A stretch of 15,118 nt of DNA from Flavobacteriaceae bacterium UBA5544. Its GTDB lineage: Bacteria > Bacteroidota > Bacteroidia > Flavobacteriales > Flavobacteriaceae. This document shows positions 7,420-14,564 of the stretch, piece after piece. The translations under genes and the position numbers were made by a program. Below the pieces are notes generated by a model. It did no database searches, was not told the origin of the DNA, and worked only from the letters and a program-made list of their open reading frames with translations. Every line of letters starts with the position of its first letter. Positions within the stretch are counted from its first letter, which is position 1. The stretch lies in assembly GCA_002426755.1 (NCBI GenBank), contig DINI01000020.1, positions 8,436 through 23,553 of the forward strand, given 5' to 3'.

Positions 7420-8160
7420 ATGCAAGCACTCCAAGTAAATAAAAGGATTGTTTTCATCTGTAGTGTGCTCTTCACTACCTTTTTCTCATTTGCACAAAAA
7501 AATGTGGACCATCAAGACCAATTTTGGGTGCGTTACAGCTTAAGCCTGAAGTTTAATGAACATTGGTCAGCCACACAAGATATTGAGGAACGCACCTATT
7601 GGTTTCCGTGGCGTCAACATCAGTTTGTGCTGCGTTCAATGGCGCGATATAAATTTGATAATGGCTTTGGCGTTGGCGGTGGGTTTGCTTATTTCTTGCA
7701 GACATTACCACAAGACCCAAATCAACCCATTGACTATACCCAGCCTGAACTACGTCCGGAGTTCGAACTGTCCTACAATCAAAAAATCTCCGATAAAATA
7801 TCCATCAATCATCGTTATTGGACAGAACTTCGCTATTTCAAGCTCCCAGAAGAAGACTATACATTTGGCAATTACCGCTTTCGATACAAACTGGAACTGC
7901 AGTACAAACCCAGCAAAACAATCACCTTAAGAGCCTTTGATGAAATTTTTATCAACGCAGGGAAAAACATCACAGATAACACCTTTGACCAAAACCGTTA
8001 TGGAGTGAGCATTCAATACATGCCTATTAAAAACTTCGGATTGGAGTTGGGCTACATCAATTGGTTTCAGCAACGACCTTCGGGTATAGATTTTTACAAC
8101 CGCGACATCGTCCGCCTCACCATCCATCAAACCATCGATTTGAATACTTCTAAAAAATAA
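7420..8160 (+). CDS. DUF2490 outer-membrane beta-barrel protein
   Basis: This 246-residue protein begins with a signal peptide (hydrophobic 10-23, probable cleavage after FSFA, residue 25). The rest is alternating, aromatic-rich beta sequence (HWSATQDIEERTYWF, YRFRYKLELQYK) ending in amphipathic strands. DUF2490 hallmarks are RAFDEIFINAG (171-181), TFDQNRYGVSIQY (188-200) and LELGYINWFQQRP (208-220). The family is predicted to form small outer-membrane barrels; its function is not established. It is the first gene of a two-gene operon: the permease starts 4 bp after its stop. The pairing suggests it supplies or helps outer-membrane passage of the permease substrate, which is inference. The ATG at 7420 fits the promoter just upstream. 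Confidence 0.88.
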   Translation: MQALQVNKRIVFICSVLFTTFFSFAQKNVDHQDQFWVRYSLSLKFNEHWSATQDIEERTYWFPWRQHQFVLRSMARYKFDNGFGVGGGFAYFLQTLPQDPNQPIDYTQPELRPEFELSYNQKISDKISINHRYWTELRYFKLPEEDYTFGNYRFRYKLELQYKPSKTITLRAFDEIFINAGKNITDNTFDQNRYGVSIQYMPIKNFGLELGYINWFQQRPSGIDFYNRDIVRLTIHQTIDLNTSKK

Positions 8161-8164
8161 TAAC

Positions 8165-9190
8165 ATGTCAAACATTTTTAACATCCTGACCATTCCCTTC
8201 TTGCTCGCCATGTTTTTAGCGGTCACCATGGGTGCCAGCGGTACTGCACCGGCATTTTCGGCAGCGTATGGGGCAAATGTGCTCAAGAAATCCCTTATTC
8301 CAGGATTGTTTGGAATTATGGTCTTGGCCGGAGCCTTACTCGCAGGAAAGGAAGTCTCATTGACGCTCGGTGACAATCTTTTGGAAAGTGCGTTTTTTAC
8401 GCCTTTGACCACTTCTATCATTTTGCTTTGTATCGGGTTGTCCATATTGTTTGCCACCTTGTTGGGTGTACCACAGTCCACAAGCCAATCCACAGTGCTA
8501 TCTATTTCTGGAGCAGCAAGTGCTTTGGGAAGTTTGAACACGCACACGCTATTTTTTGAAATCATCCCAATGTGGATTGTGCTACCCATCATCGCCTTTA
8601 TCATCATGCTCGTACTCTCCAAACATGTTTTGCCATTTTTTAAACGTTCATTTTTCAAGACAACTTCAGTGGCCTTTGCAAATCATAAAGCGTTCAAGGT
8701 ATTATTGATTCTTTCATCCCTGTATGTCGCTTTTTCCATAGGTGCCAATAACGTCGCAAACGCTGCAGCACCAATTGCCGCATTGACTGCAAATGAAATT
8801 GGCCACGACTCCATCAGTAATTTTCTCCCAATTATTATTTTATCCGTATTGATTGTCGCTCCTTGTTTTGCCATTGGGAGTTCATTATTCGGGCATAAGG
8901 TGACCAAACCCAATGGAAAAGACATTATTGAAGTCAATCCAATGAATGCCACCATCATTGCCTTTATCGTTGCCAGCTTATTGATTTTTGCTTCAGTCGT
9001 AAAAGGAATCCCGACCTCTTTGGTGCAATTGAATGCCGCAGGTTTTATCGCCTTGAGCATTAGTAAAAAAGGAACAAAAGAAACATTTAAGAACAAAACG
9101 GTTAAACGATTCTTCACAGTCTGGGCAGTAGCGCCCATTTTTGCATTCTTGATGACTTATATATTGATTAAAGTTATTGTCGTCAACTAA
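8165..9190 (+). CDS. PiT-family inorganic anion permease, CysP-like (probable sulfate, possibly phosphate)
   Basis: This 341-residue inner-membrane transporter has about ten hydrophobic segments and the two-fold internal repeat of the PiT family. Repeat 1 carries MGASGTAPAFSAAYG (22-36) and GVPQSTSQST (101-110); repeat 2 carries GANNVANA (193-200) and GIPTSLVQ (281-288). Phosphate PiT proteins usually have GANDVANA in both halves. Here the first copy is GASGTAPA and the second has Asn in place of Asp. As I remember it, Bacillus subtilis CysP, a PiT-family sulfate permease, shows the same two departures (GASGAAA and NNVANA), so sulfate is the more likely substrate. The Rrf2 regulator upstream fits a sulfur link. 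The protein is shorter than typical Pit proteins (about 500 residues) and lacks their long central loop. It ends with a 4-bp tail-to-tail overlap with the LpxR-like gene. Confidence 0.88.
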   Translation: MSNIFNILTIPFLLAMFLAVTMGASGTAPAFSAAYGANVLKKSLIPGLFGIMVLAGALLAGKEVSLTLGDNLLESAFFTPLTTSIILLCIGLSILFATLLGVPQSTSQSTVLSISGAASALGSLNTHTLFFEIIPMWIVLPIIAFIIMLVLSKHVLPFFKRSFFKTTSVAFANHKAFKVLLILSSLYVAFSIGANNVANAAAPIAALTANEIGHDSISNFLPIIILSVLIVAPCFAIGSSLFGHKVTKPNGKDIIEVNPMNATIIAFIVASLLIFASVVKGIPTSLVQLNAAGFIALSISKKGTKETFKNKTVKRFFTVWAVAPIFAFLMTYILIKVIVVN

Positions 9191-10134
9191 AATGTAAACC
9201 CGACCTTCATCCCGCCCCAAGCAGCAGAACCCAAAGTTGAAATCTCTCTAGTGATTAAACTTCTCGAAAATTCAAAATACAATGTTCGGGTCTGAAGTAT
9301 CAAACCATAATCCAATTGGGCAGTAAAACGTTCGATATCAGCATTAGGAATGGTATAAGGACTGTCAGTGTTAAGCAAACCACCTTGGAGCGTAGCATCA
9401 TAACCAACCAGTTTAACCATTGGTTGCGAATACAAATACAGTCTAAACCCTTTTCTCGCATTCGAAAACGGTGTATCTAACCAACCAAGTGTCATATTGA
9501 ATCCAGCGGAAAGATTGGTAAACAAGGTTCCCAACTGAAGGTTTGTAGAAGCTCTTACCGAGACCCTTTCGTTATAAGAAACCAGTTCCTTCTCATAACC
9601 CAATTGATAATTGAGGACAACATCATTTTTTATTTGATGGCGCCAGCCAAGAGGCTTTTTATTCCCTGTGGCTTTATGGATGCCCACCTGCATTTCTTCA
9701 CCAAAAGCACCAGGACCAATCAGACCCACGCTTAAGGCACTGCTGAACCTGGAGTTCCGTATAGTATCAGTCGACATCACAAAACTCTTGAGCATAATGG
9801 CAGCAGCGAACGGACGGTCACCCACTTGAATTTCTGAACGTTCATAATGATTGGGTGTAAAACCAATGTGTTCAATCGCTAAACCATATTTGATTTTGCT
9901 ATTCTTTGGCTCCACCAACAGAAAATTGAGTGGATTTCTTTCAAAAATCGGTAGTACCAATTCAAAATTATAACCCTGTGTGTAGTTTTCATCAGTAGCA
10001 GCAAAATAGTCATTCTCATAATTAAAACGAAAATAAGAAGTGCTGTTGATATCTCTAAAGGAAACGAGATGGTCTATTTTTTGCGAGAACAGAAAACTCG
10101 GAAATAACAAAATAAGATATAAACGATAATTCAT
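9187..10134 (-). CDS. LpxR-type lipid A deacylase (outer-membrane barrel)
   Basis: This 315-residue protein has a signal peptide (LYLILLFPSFLFS, cleavage near residue 17) and a C-terminal Phe, typical of an outer-membrane barrel. LpxR removes the 3'-acyloxyacyl group of lipid A in a calcium-dependent reaction. Family motifs are YENDYFAATDENYTQGY (39-55; the Asn-Asp pair and Thr of the active site), GDRPFAAA (105-112) and GPGAFGEEMQVGIH (140-153), ending in the likely catalytic His153. All key positions that I can identify by eye are present, so it looks active. The start is the ATG at 10134, with no good alternative. It overlaps the permease by 4 bp at the 3' ends and is divergent from rel across a gap filled with a tandem repeat. 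Confidence 0.88.
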   Translation of the reverse strand: MNYRLYLILLFPSFLFSQKIDHLVSFRDINSTSYFRFNYENDYFAATDENYTQGYNFELVLPIFERNPLNFLLVEPKNSKIKYGLAIEHIGFTPNHYERSEIQVGDRPFAAAIMLKSFVMSTDTIRNSRFSSALSVGLIGPGAFGEEMQVGIHKATGNKKPLGWRHQIKNDVVLNYQLGYEKELVSYNERVSVRASTNLQLGTLFTNLSAGFNMTLGWLDTPFSNARKGFRLYLYSQPMVKLVGYDATLQGGLLNTDSPYTIPNADIERFTAQLDYGLILQTRTLYFEFSRSLITREISTLGSAAWGGMKVGFTF

Positions 10135-10207
10135 ACCAAAATTTACGAAAATCAGACCTTTCGGGTTTTAAACCTTGTCTTTGGAAAAACTCACTCCTCT
10201 AGTGTCA

Positions 10208-10459
10208 AAACACGCTATCCATTTTCTGAAACACGCTATCCATTTCCTAAAACACGCTATCCATTTTCTGAAACACGCTATCCATTTCCCAAAACACGCT
10301 ATCCATTTCTCAAAACACGCTATCCATTTCCTGAAACACGCTATCCATTTCCTAAAACACGCTATCCATTTCCTGGAACACGCTATCCATTTCCTAGAAC
10401 ACGCTATCCATTTTCTAAAACACGCTATCCATTTCCCAAAACACGCTATCCAATTCCTC
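10208..10459. repeat. Twelve-copy 21-bp tandem repeat between lpxR-like and rel
   Basis: CACGCTATCC recurs at 10211, 10232, 10253 and then every 21 bp to 10442, twelve times without a slip. The core ACACGCTATCCATTT is nearly invariant. The remaining six bases vary as (T/C)(C/T)(T/C) plus GAA, AAA, GGA or AGA. Only the last unit is degraded (CAATTCCTCC). There are no spacers, so it is not a CRISPR array. It fills most of the 384-bp gap 10135-10518, which holds no gene I can defend. Because 21 is a multiple of three, several frames on both strands stay open through it. Confidence 0.97.
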
Positions 10460-10518
10460 CAAAAATTTTCCAACAAAAAATTATTGTCCATTTACTTTCT
10501 TTATATTACATTTAGTTT

Positions 10519-12723
10519 ATGACAGAGGTAGAGCTAGAAAAAGAAAATGCAGACATCGCAAAGGCGTATAAAAAATTACTCAAAGTAAGTTACCAAACCC
10601 TTACCGACGACGATAAAAAATTAATACGAAGTGCCTTTGATGTCGCCGTAGATGCGCATAAGGACCAACGCCGAAAATCGGGCGAGGCATACATATTTCA
10701 TCCCATTGCCGTAGCAACAATCGTGGCTTCAGAAATCGGTCTGGACGCAACGAGTATTGCCGCGGCCCTCCTTCATGATGTGGTAGAGGACTGTCCTGAC
10801 TATACCTTAAACGACATTGAGCGTTTGTTTGGTAAAACGGTTGCCAAAATCGTAGACGGTCTCACCAAAATCTCTTCCTTGAGCAAAGAAACGGATGTCT
10901 CTACACAAGCAGAAAACTTCCGTAAGATGCTCCTCACGCTCAATGATGATGTCCGGGTGATTATCATCAAGATTGCCGACCGTCTGCACAACATGCAAAC
11001 AATGGACAGCATGCGCCCTGACAAACAGGTCAAAATTGCGTCCGAAACTTTATACATCTATGCACCACTGGCACACAGAATTGGCCTTTATAACATCAAG
11101 ACAGAACTTGAAGATTTAGGCCTCAAATACACAGAACCGGATGTCTATAACGACATTCACAATAAAATAAAGGAAAGCAAGGAAGAACAGGATTTATATA
11201 TCAAGGACTTTTCAAAAGTCATCGTCGATTCCCTCAACAACGAAGGTTTGAATTACGAAATTAAAGGTCGTCCAAAATCCATTTATTCCATTAGACGAAA
11301 AATGCTCAAACAAGGGGTTTCGTTTGATGAAGTTTATGACAAATTTGCGGTTCGAATCATTTACAAGTCCGATTTGGCCAACGAAAAATTCCTCGCTTGG
11401 AAAATATATTCAATCGTTACAGACCATTTCATTCCCAACCCCATCCGACTCCGCGATTGGATTTCATCACCAAAATCAACAGGTTACGAAGCGTTGCACA
11501 TCACTGTCATGGGTCCAAAAGGCCGTTGGGTCGAAGTACAGATTCGTAGCGAACGGATGAACGAAATTGCCGAAAAAGGATACGCCGCTCACTACAAATA
11601 CAAACAAGGCAGTGCCGAGGATGCTCTTGACACTTGGATTGACAAACTTCAAGAAGCGTTGGAAAGCAACGAAACCAACGCTGTGGATTTTGTGGAACAA
11701 TTCAAACTCAATCTTTACTCCAAGGAAATTTTCGTTTTTTCCCCAAAAGGAGATTTAAAATCATTGCCTAAAGGAGCCACTCCTTTGGACTTTGCTTTCA
11801 GCGTTCATACCGAAGTTGGTATGCGAACTCGGGGCGCCAAGGTCAATGGAAAATTGGTTCCATTAAGCCATGAATTACAAAGTGGTGACCAAGTGGAAAT
11901 ATTAACATCTGAAAGTGCCAGACCAAATCCCAATTGGTTGGATTATGCGACCACAGCAAGAGCTAGAAGCAAAATCAAATCATCCTTAAAAGACGAAAAA
12001 AAGGAAGTTGCCGAAGAAGGCAAGGAAATCTTGCGACGCAAACTGAAACAGCTCAAAATCAATTTGGATGAAAAAGCCATCAATGAGATGGTGGTCCATT
12101 TTAAATTGAAAACCAGTCTGGATTTATTCTACCGAGTTGGTGTAGGGACTATTGATAACACTATGCTTAAAGACTTTGCTTCTTCAAGAAGTAATGCCTT
12201 TATGAGCTATATCAAAAGTAAAATCCGCAAACCAACCGTTGCTCCAGATATCGACAAGGATGAGATAACTGCCAAGTATGATATGCTGGTTTTTGGCAAA
12301 GAGGAAGAAAAATTGGATTATAAATTATCGACCTGCTGCAATCCAATTCCCGGGGACGAAGTATTTGGATTTCTGACAATCAATGAAGGCATCAAAGTCC
12401 ATAAAAAGAATTGTCCAAATGCGTTAAGTCTCCAATCCAATTACGCCTATCGCATCATGCAAGCCAAATGGATTGATTCTTCCCAACAGGATTTTACCGC
12501 CCAAATCAAACTATCTGGGATTGACAACCTTGGTTTGGTCAATCACATCACAAACGTCATTTCATCACATATGCATGTCAACATGAAAAGCATTAGTTTT
12601 GAAAGTGACGATGGCATTTTTTCTGGTAAAATAAATGTTGTGGTAAAAAATAGTACGATGCTCAAAAAATTAATGGACAATCTTAAAAAAATTAACGGAA
12701 TTGAAAAGGTGACAAGAGTATAA
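10519..12723 (+). CDS. rel: Bifunctional (p)ppGpp synthetase/hydrolase (RelA/SpoT homologue)
   Basis: This is a full-length 734-residue Rel/SpoT protein. The N-terminal HD hydrolase domain (about 35-190) has His61 and the motif HDVVED (86-91), so hydrolysis of (p)ppGpp looks intact. The synthetase domain (about 235-365) has GRPKSIYSI (250-258), YDKFAVRII (273-281, Asp274 as likely metal ligand), RDWISSPKSTGYEALH (312-327) and VEVQIRS (338-344, Glu339). The TGS domain covers about 401-464 (KEIFVFSPKGDLKSLPKGAT), the STCCNPIPGDEVFGF zinc-finger-like segment 604-618, and a C-terminal ACT domain about 658-734. Bacteroidota usually carry one such enzyme that both makes and destroys the alarmone during starvation. 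The ATG at 10519 gives a complete N-terminus. It heads a same-strand run with the Fur-family gene and purA. Confidence 0.97.
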   Translation: MTEVELEKENADIAKAYKKLLKVSYQTLTDDDKKLIRSAFDVAVDAHKDQRRKSGEAYIFHPIAVATIVASEIGLDATSIAAALLHDVVEDCPDYTLNDIERLFGKTVAKIVDGLTKISSLSKETDVSTQAENFRKMLLTLNDDVRVIIIKIADRLHNMQTMDSMRPDKQVKIASETLYIYAPLAHRIGLYNIKTELEDLGLKYTEPDVYNDIHNKIKESKEEQDLYIKDFSKVIVDSLNNEGLNYEIKGRPKSIYSIRRKMLKQGVSFDEVYDKFAVRIIYKSDLANEKFLAWKIYSIVTDHFIPNPIRLRDWISSPKSTGYEALHITVMGPKGRWVEVQIRSERMNEIAEKGYAAHYKYKQGSAEDALDTWIDKLQEALESNETNAVDFVEQFKLNLYSKEIFVFSPKGDLKSLPKGATPLDFAFSVHTEVGMRTRGAKVNGKLVPLSHELQSGDQVEILTSESARPNPNWLDYATTARARSKIKSSLKDEKKEVAEEGKEILRRKLKQLKINLDEKAINEMVVHFKLKTSLDLFYRVGVGTIDNTMLKDFASSRSNAFMSYIKSKIRKPTVAPDIDKDEITAKYDMLVFGKEEEKLDYKLSTCCNPIPGDEVFGFLTINEGIKVHKKNCPNALSLQSNYAYRIMQAKWIDSSQQDFTAQIKLSGIDNLGLVNHITNVISSHMHVNMKSISFESDDGIFSGKINVVVKNSTMLKKLMDNLKKINGIEKVTRV

Positions 12724-12730
12724 AAAATCG

Positions 12731-12738
12731 TAAATTTG
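12731..12738 (+). promoter_or_regulatory. Candidate -7 element before the Fur-family gene
   Basis: TAAATTTG matches TAnnTTTG exactly, 12 bp before the ATG at 12751, inside the 27-bp gap after rel. No TTG lies at 19-21 bp upstream (the nearest is 12701-12703), so it may be weak or chance. If real, fur and purA can be transcribed apart from rel. Confidence 0.35.
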
Positions 12739-12750
12739 CAACTTCTTATT

Positions 12751-13206
12751 ATGAGTGTAAAAACAGAACATACCAATCAGGAAATCGTAAAGAACGTCTT
12801 TACCGCATATCTTGAAGAAAAAGGTCACCGAAAAACTCCGGAACGTTACGCTATCCTTCAGGAAATCTATGATAGTGAAGAACATTTTGATATTGAATCG
12901 TTGTATATCAAAATGAAAAACAAAAACTATCGCGTGAGCCGGGCAACGCTTTACAATACGATAGAATTGCTTTTGGAATGTGCTTTGGTACGCAAACATC
13001 AATTTGGACAGAACCAAGCGCACTACGAAAAATCATATTTTGACAAACAGCATGACCATGTCATCCTTACCGATACAGGTGAAGTGATTGAGTTTTGCGA
13101 CCCAAGAATCCAGACGATTAAAAAAACGATTGAGGAAGTGTTCGATATTTCTATTACGAACCATTCTCTTTACTTTTACGGAACAAAAAACAAATCAACA
13201 ACTTAA
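12751..13206 (+). CDS. Fur-family transcriptional regulator
   Basis: This 151-residue regulator is read from the ATG at 12751. An upstream TTG at 12736 would add five residues but overlaps the candidate -7 element. The winged helix covers about 10-83 (RKTPERYAILQEIY, 27-40; YRVSRATLYNTIELL, 60-74, the recognition helix). The metal-binding and dimerisation part has HYEKSYFDKQHDH (91-103) and EVIEFCDPRI (111-120), supplying His and Glu ligands. Only two cysteines (77 and 116) are present, so the CXXC pairs that hold structural zinc in many Fur, Zur and PerR proteins are absent. Whether it senses Fe, Zn, Mn or peroxide cannot be decided. It lies 27 bp after rel and 9 bp before purA; this order is common in flavobacteria, so it is likely a conserved global regulator rather than a local one. 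Confidence 0.93.
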   Translation: MSVKTEHTNQEIVKNVFTAYLEEKGHRKTPERYAILQEIYDSEEHFDIESLYIKMKNKNYRVSRATLYNTIELLLECALVRKHQFGQNQAHYEKSYFDKQHDHVILTDTGEVIEFCDPRIQTIKKTIEEVFDISITNHSLYFYGTKNKSTT

Positions 13207-13215
13207 TATTCTAAA

Positions 13216-14487
13216 ATGGCAGTAGATTTACTACTAGGACTACAATGGGGCGATGAAGGCAAAGGAAAAATTGTCGATGTATTGACCTCCAAATACAATA
13301 TTATTGCACGCTTTCAAGGTGGACCAAATGCTGGGCACACCTTGGTTTTTAATGGAAAAAAACACGTGCTGCATACCATTCCATCCGGAATTTTTCATGA
13401 AGACAAAATAAACCTTGTGGGCAACGGTGTGGTTATTGACCCTGTCATCTTCAACAGAGAACTGGACAAACTCGACGAACAAAATATTGACTATAAAAAA
13501 TCGTTGTTGATTTCCCGTAAGGCACATATCATTCTACCCACCCATCGATTGCTGGATGCCGCTAGTGAAGCTTCGAAAGGAAAGGCTAAAATTGGCTCAA
13601 CCTTAAAAGGCATTGGCCCAACCTACATGGACAAAACTGGAAGAAACGGCATCAGAGTTGGTGATATCGAATTATCGGATTGGAAAGAAAAATATCGCAA
13701 TTTGGCCGATAAACACGAAGCGATGATTGCATTCTACAATGTGGATGTTCAATATGATTTGCAGGAACTGGAGACCGAATTCTTCAAATCAATCGAAGTA
13801 TTGAAAACCTTAAAATTCATCGATTCCGAAGAATATTTACAACAAGCGCAAAAAGAAGGAAAATCTATTTTGGCGGAAGGTGCACAAGGGTCCTTATTGG
13901 ATATCGATTTCGGGACCTATCCATTTGTCACATCTTCAAACACAACGGCTGCTGGGGCTTGTACCGGTTTAGGAATTGCGCCAAACAAAATTGGGGAAGT
14001 TTTCGGAATTTTTAAAGCTTACACCACACGTGTCGGTTCGGGACCTTTCCCAACGGAATTGTTTGACGAAGATGGCGAAACCATGGGACGTGTTGGTAAC
14101 GAATTTGGAGCCACGACAGGTCGCCCACGTCGTTGCGGCTGGCTGGATTTGGTCGCTTTGCGTTATGCTTGTCAAGTGAATGGAGTCACTCAACTCATTA
14201 TGATGAAAGGTGATGTGCTTTCAGGCTTTAAGACATTAAAAGTTTGCACAGCATATAAATACAAAGGCGAAACCATCCATCATTTTCCTTTTAATATTGA
14301 TGAAGAAAACGTCACTCCAATATATACGGAAATGAAAGGTTGGAATGCCGATTTGACCGAAATGACCGAAGCATCACAAATGCCAAAACCATTGATGGAT
14401 TATATCGAATTTCTCGAAAAAGAACTCGAGATTCCGATTACCATCGTATCCGTTGGTCCAGACAGAAAACAGACCATTGTTAGATAG
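13216..14487 (+). CDS. purA: Adenylosuccinate synthase
   Basis: This 423-residue cytoplasmic enzyme makes adenylosuccinate from IMP, aspartate and GTP, the first step from IMP to AMP. The N-terminal GTP-site loop LLGLQWGDEGKGKIVD (6-21) holds the catalytic Asp13, and NAGHTL (38-43) holds His41. IMP-site segments are GSTLKGIGPTYMDKTGRNG (127-145) and TTGRPRRCGWLD (300-311). The C-terminal guanine-binding stretch is VSVGPDR (411-417). Length and motifs are normal and complete. It is 9 bp downstream of the Fur-family gene and probably co-transcribed with it. PurA is a known target of (p)ppGpp inhibition in other bacteria, so its place next to rel is functionally sensible. The ATG at 13216 is the only suitable start. 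Confidence 0.98.
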   Translation: MAVDLLLGLQWGDEGKGKIVDVLTSKYNIIARFQGGPNAGHTLVFNGKKHVLHTIPSGIFHEDKINLVGNGVVIDPVIFNRELDKLDEQNIDYKKSLLISRKAHIILPTHRLLDAASEASKGKAKIGSTLKGIGPTYMDKTGRNGIRVGDIELSDWKEKYRNLADKHEAMIAFYNVDVQYDLQELETEFFKSIEVLKTLKFIDSEEYLQQAQKEGKSILAEGAQGSLLDIDFGTYPFVTSSNTTAAGACTGLGIAPNKIGEVFGIFKAYTTRVGSGPFPTELFDEDGETMGRVGNEFGATTGRPRRCGWLDLVALRYACQVNGVTQLIMMKGDVLSGFKTLKVCTAYKYKGETIHHFPFNIDEENVTPIYTEMKGWNADLTEMTEASQMPKPLMDYIEFLEKELEIPITIVSVGPDRKQTIVR

Positions 14488-14538
14488 CGCAATTGTTTAA
14501 ACTTTTGTTAACTAACAATACCTGCGAATTAATAAAGT

Positions 14539-14546
14539 TATTTTTG
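14539..14546 (+). promoter_or_regulatory. Candidate -7 element before the OstA-like gene
   Basis: TATTTTTG matches TAnnTTTG, 18 bp before the TTG start at 14565. No TTG box lies at the usual distance. A 6-bp-arm dyad, TTGTTA-AC-TAACAA, covers 14505-14518, about where the upstream part of a promoter would lie. Confidence 0.35.
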
Positions 14547-14564
14547 AAACAAATACCTAACATC

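Noticed and set aside
7927..8658. Long open frame on - opposite the DUF2490 and permease genes (243 codons)
   Set aside because: It is antisense to two well-supported genes and matches no family I know.
10208..10459. CRISPR array
   Set aside because: The repeats are directly adjacent, with no unique spacers of usual length, and no cas genes are in the window.
10168..10491. Open frame on - made of repeated KWIACFR heptads as a protein gene
   Set aside because: It has an ATG, but the same argument applies: the repeat period alone keeps it open, and no recognisable fold or signal is present.
10484..10514. Promoter for rel (TTG-N20-TACATTTA)
   Set aside because: Spacing is good, but the -7 box ends in A instead of G and lies only four bases before the ATG, which would force a leaderless transcript. 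Too weak to list.
10175..10522. Open frame on + made of repeated KHAIHFL heptads as a protein gene
   Set aside because: It begins with TTG, consists almost wholly of the 21-bp repeat, and another + frame and a - frame are equally open, so openness is no evidence for coding. Kept only as a finding.
12276..12283. Second operator half-site GTATGATA
   Set aside because: It is a single arm inside the rel coding sequence with no partner arm; likely chance.
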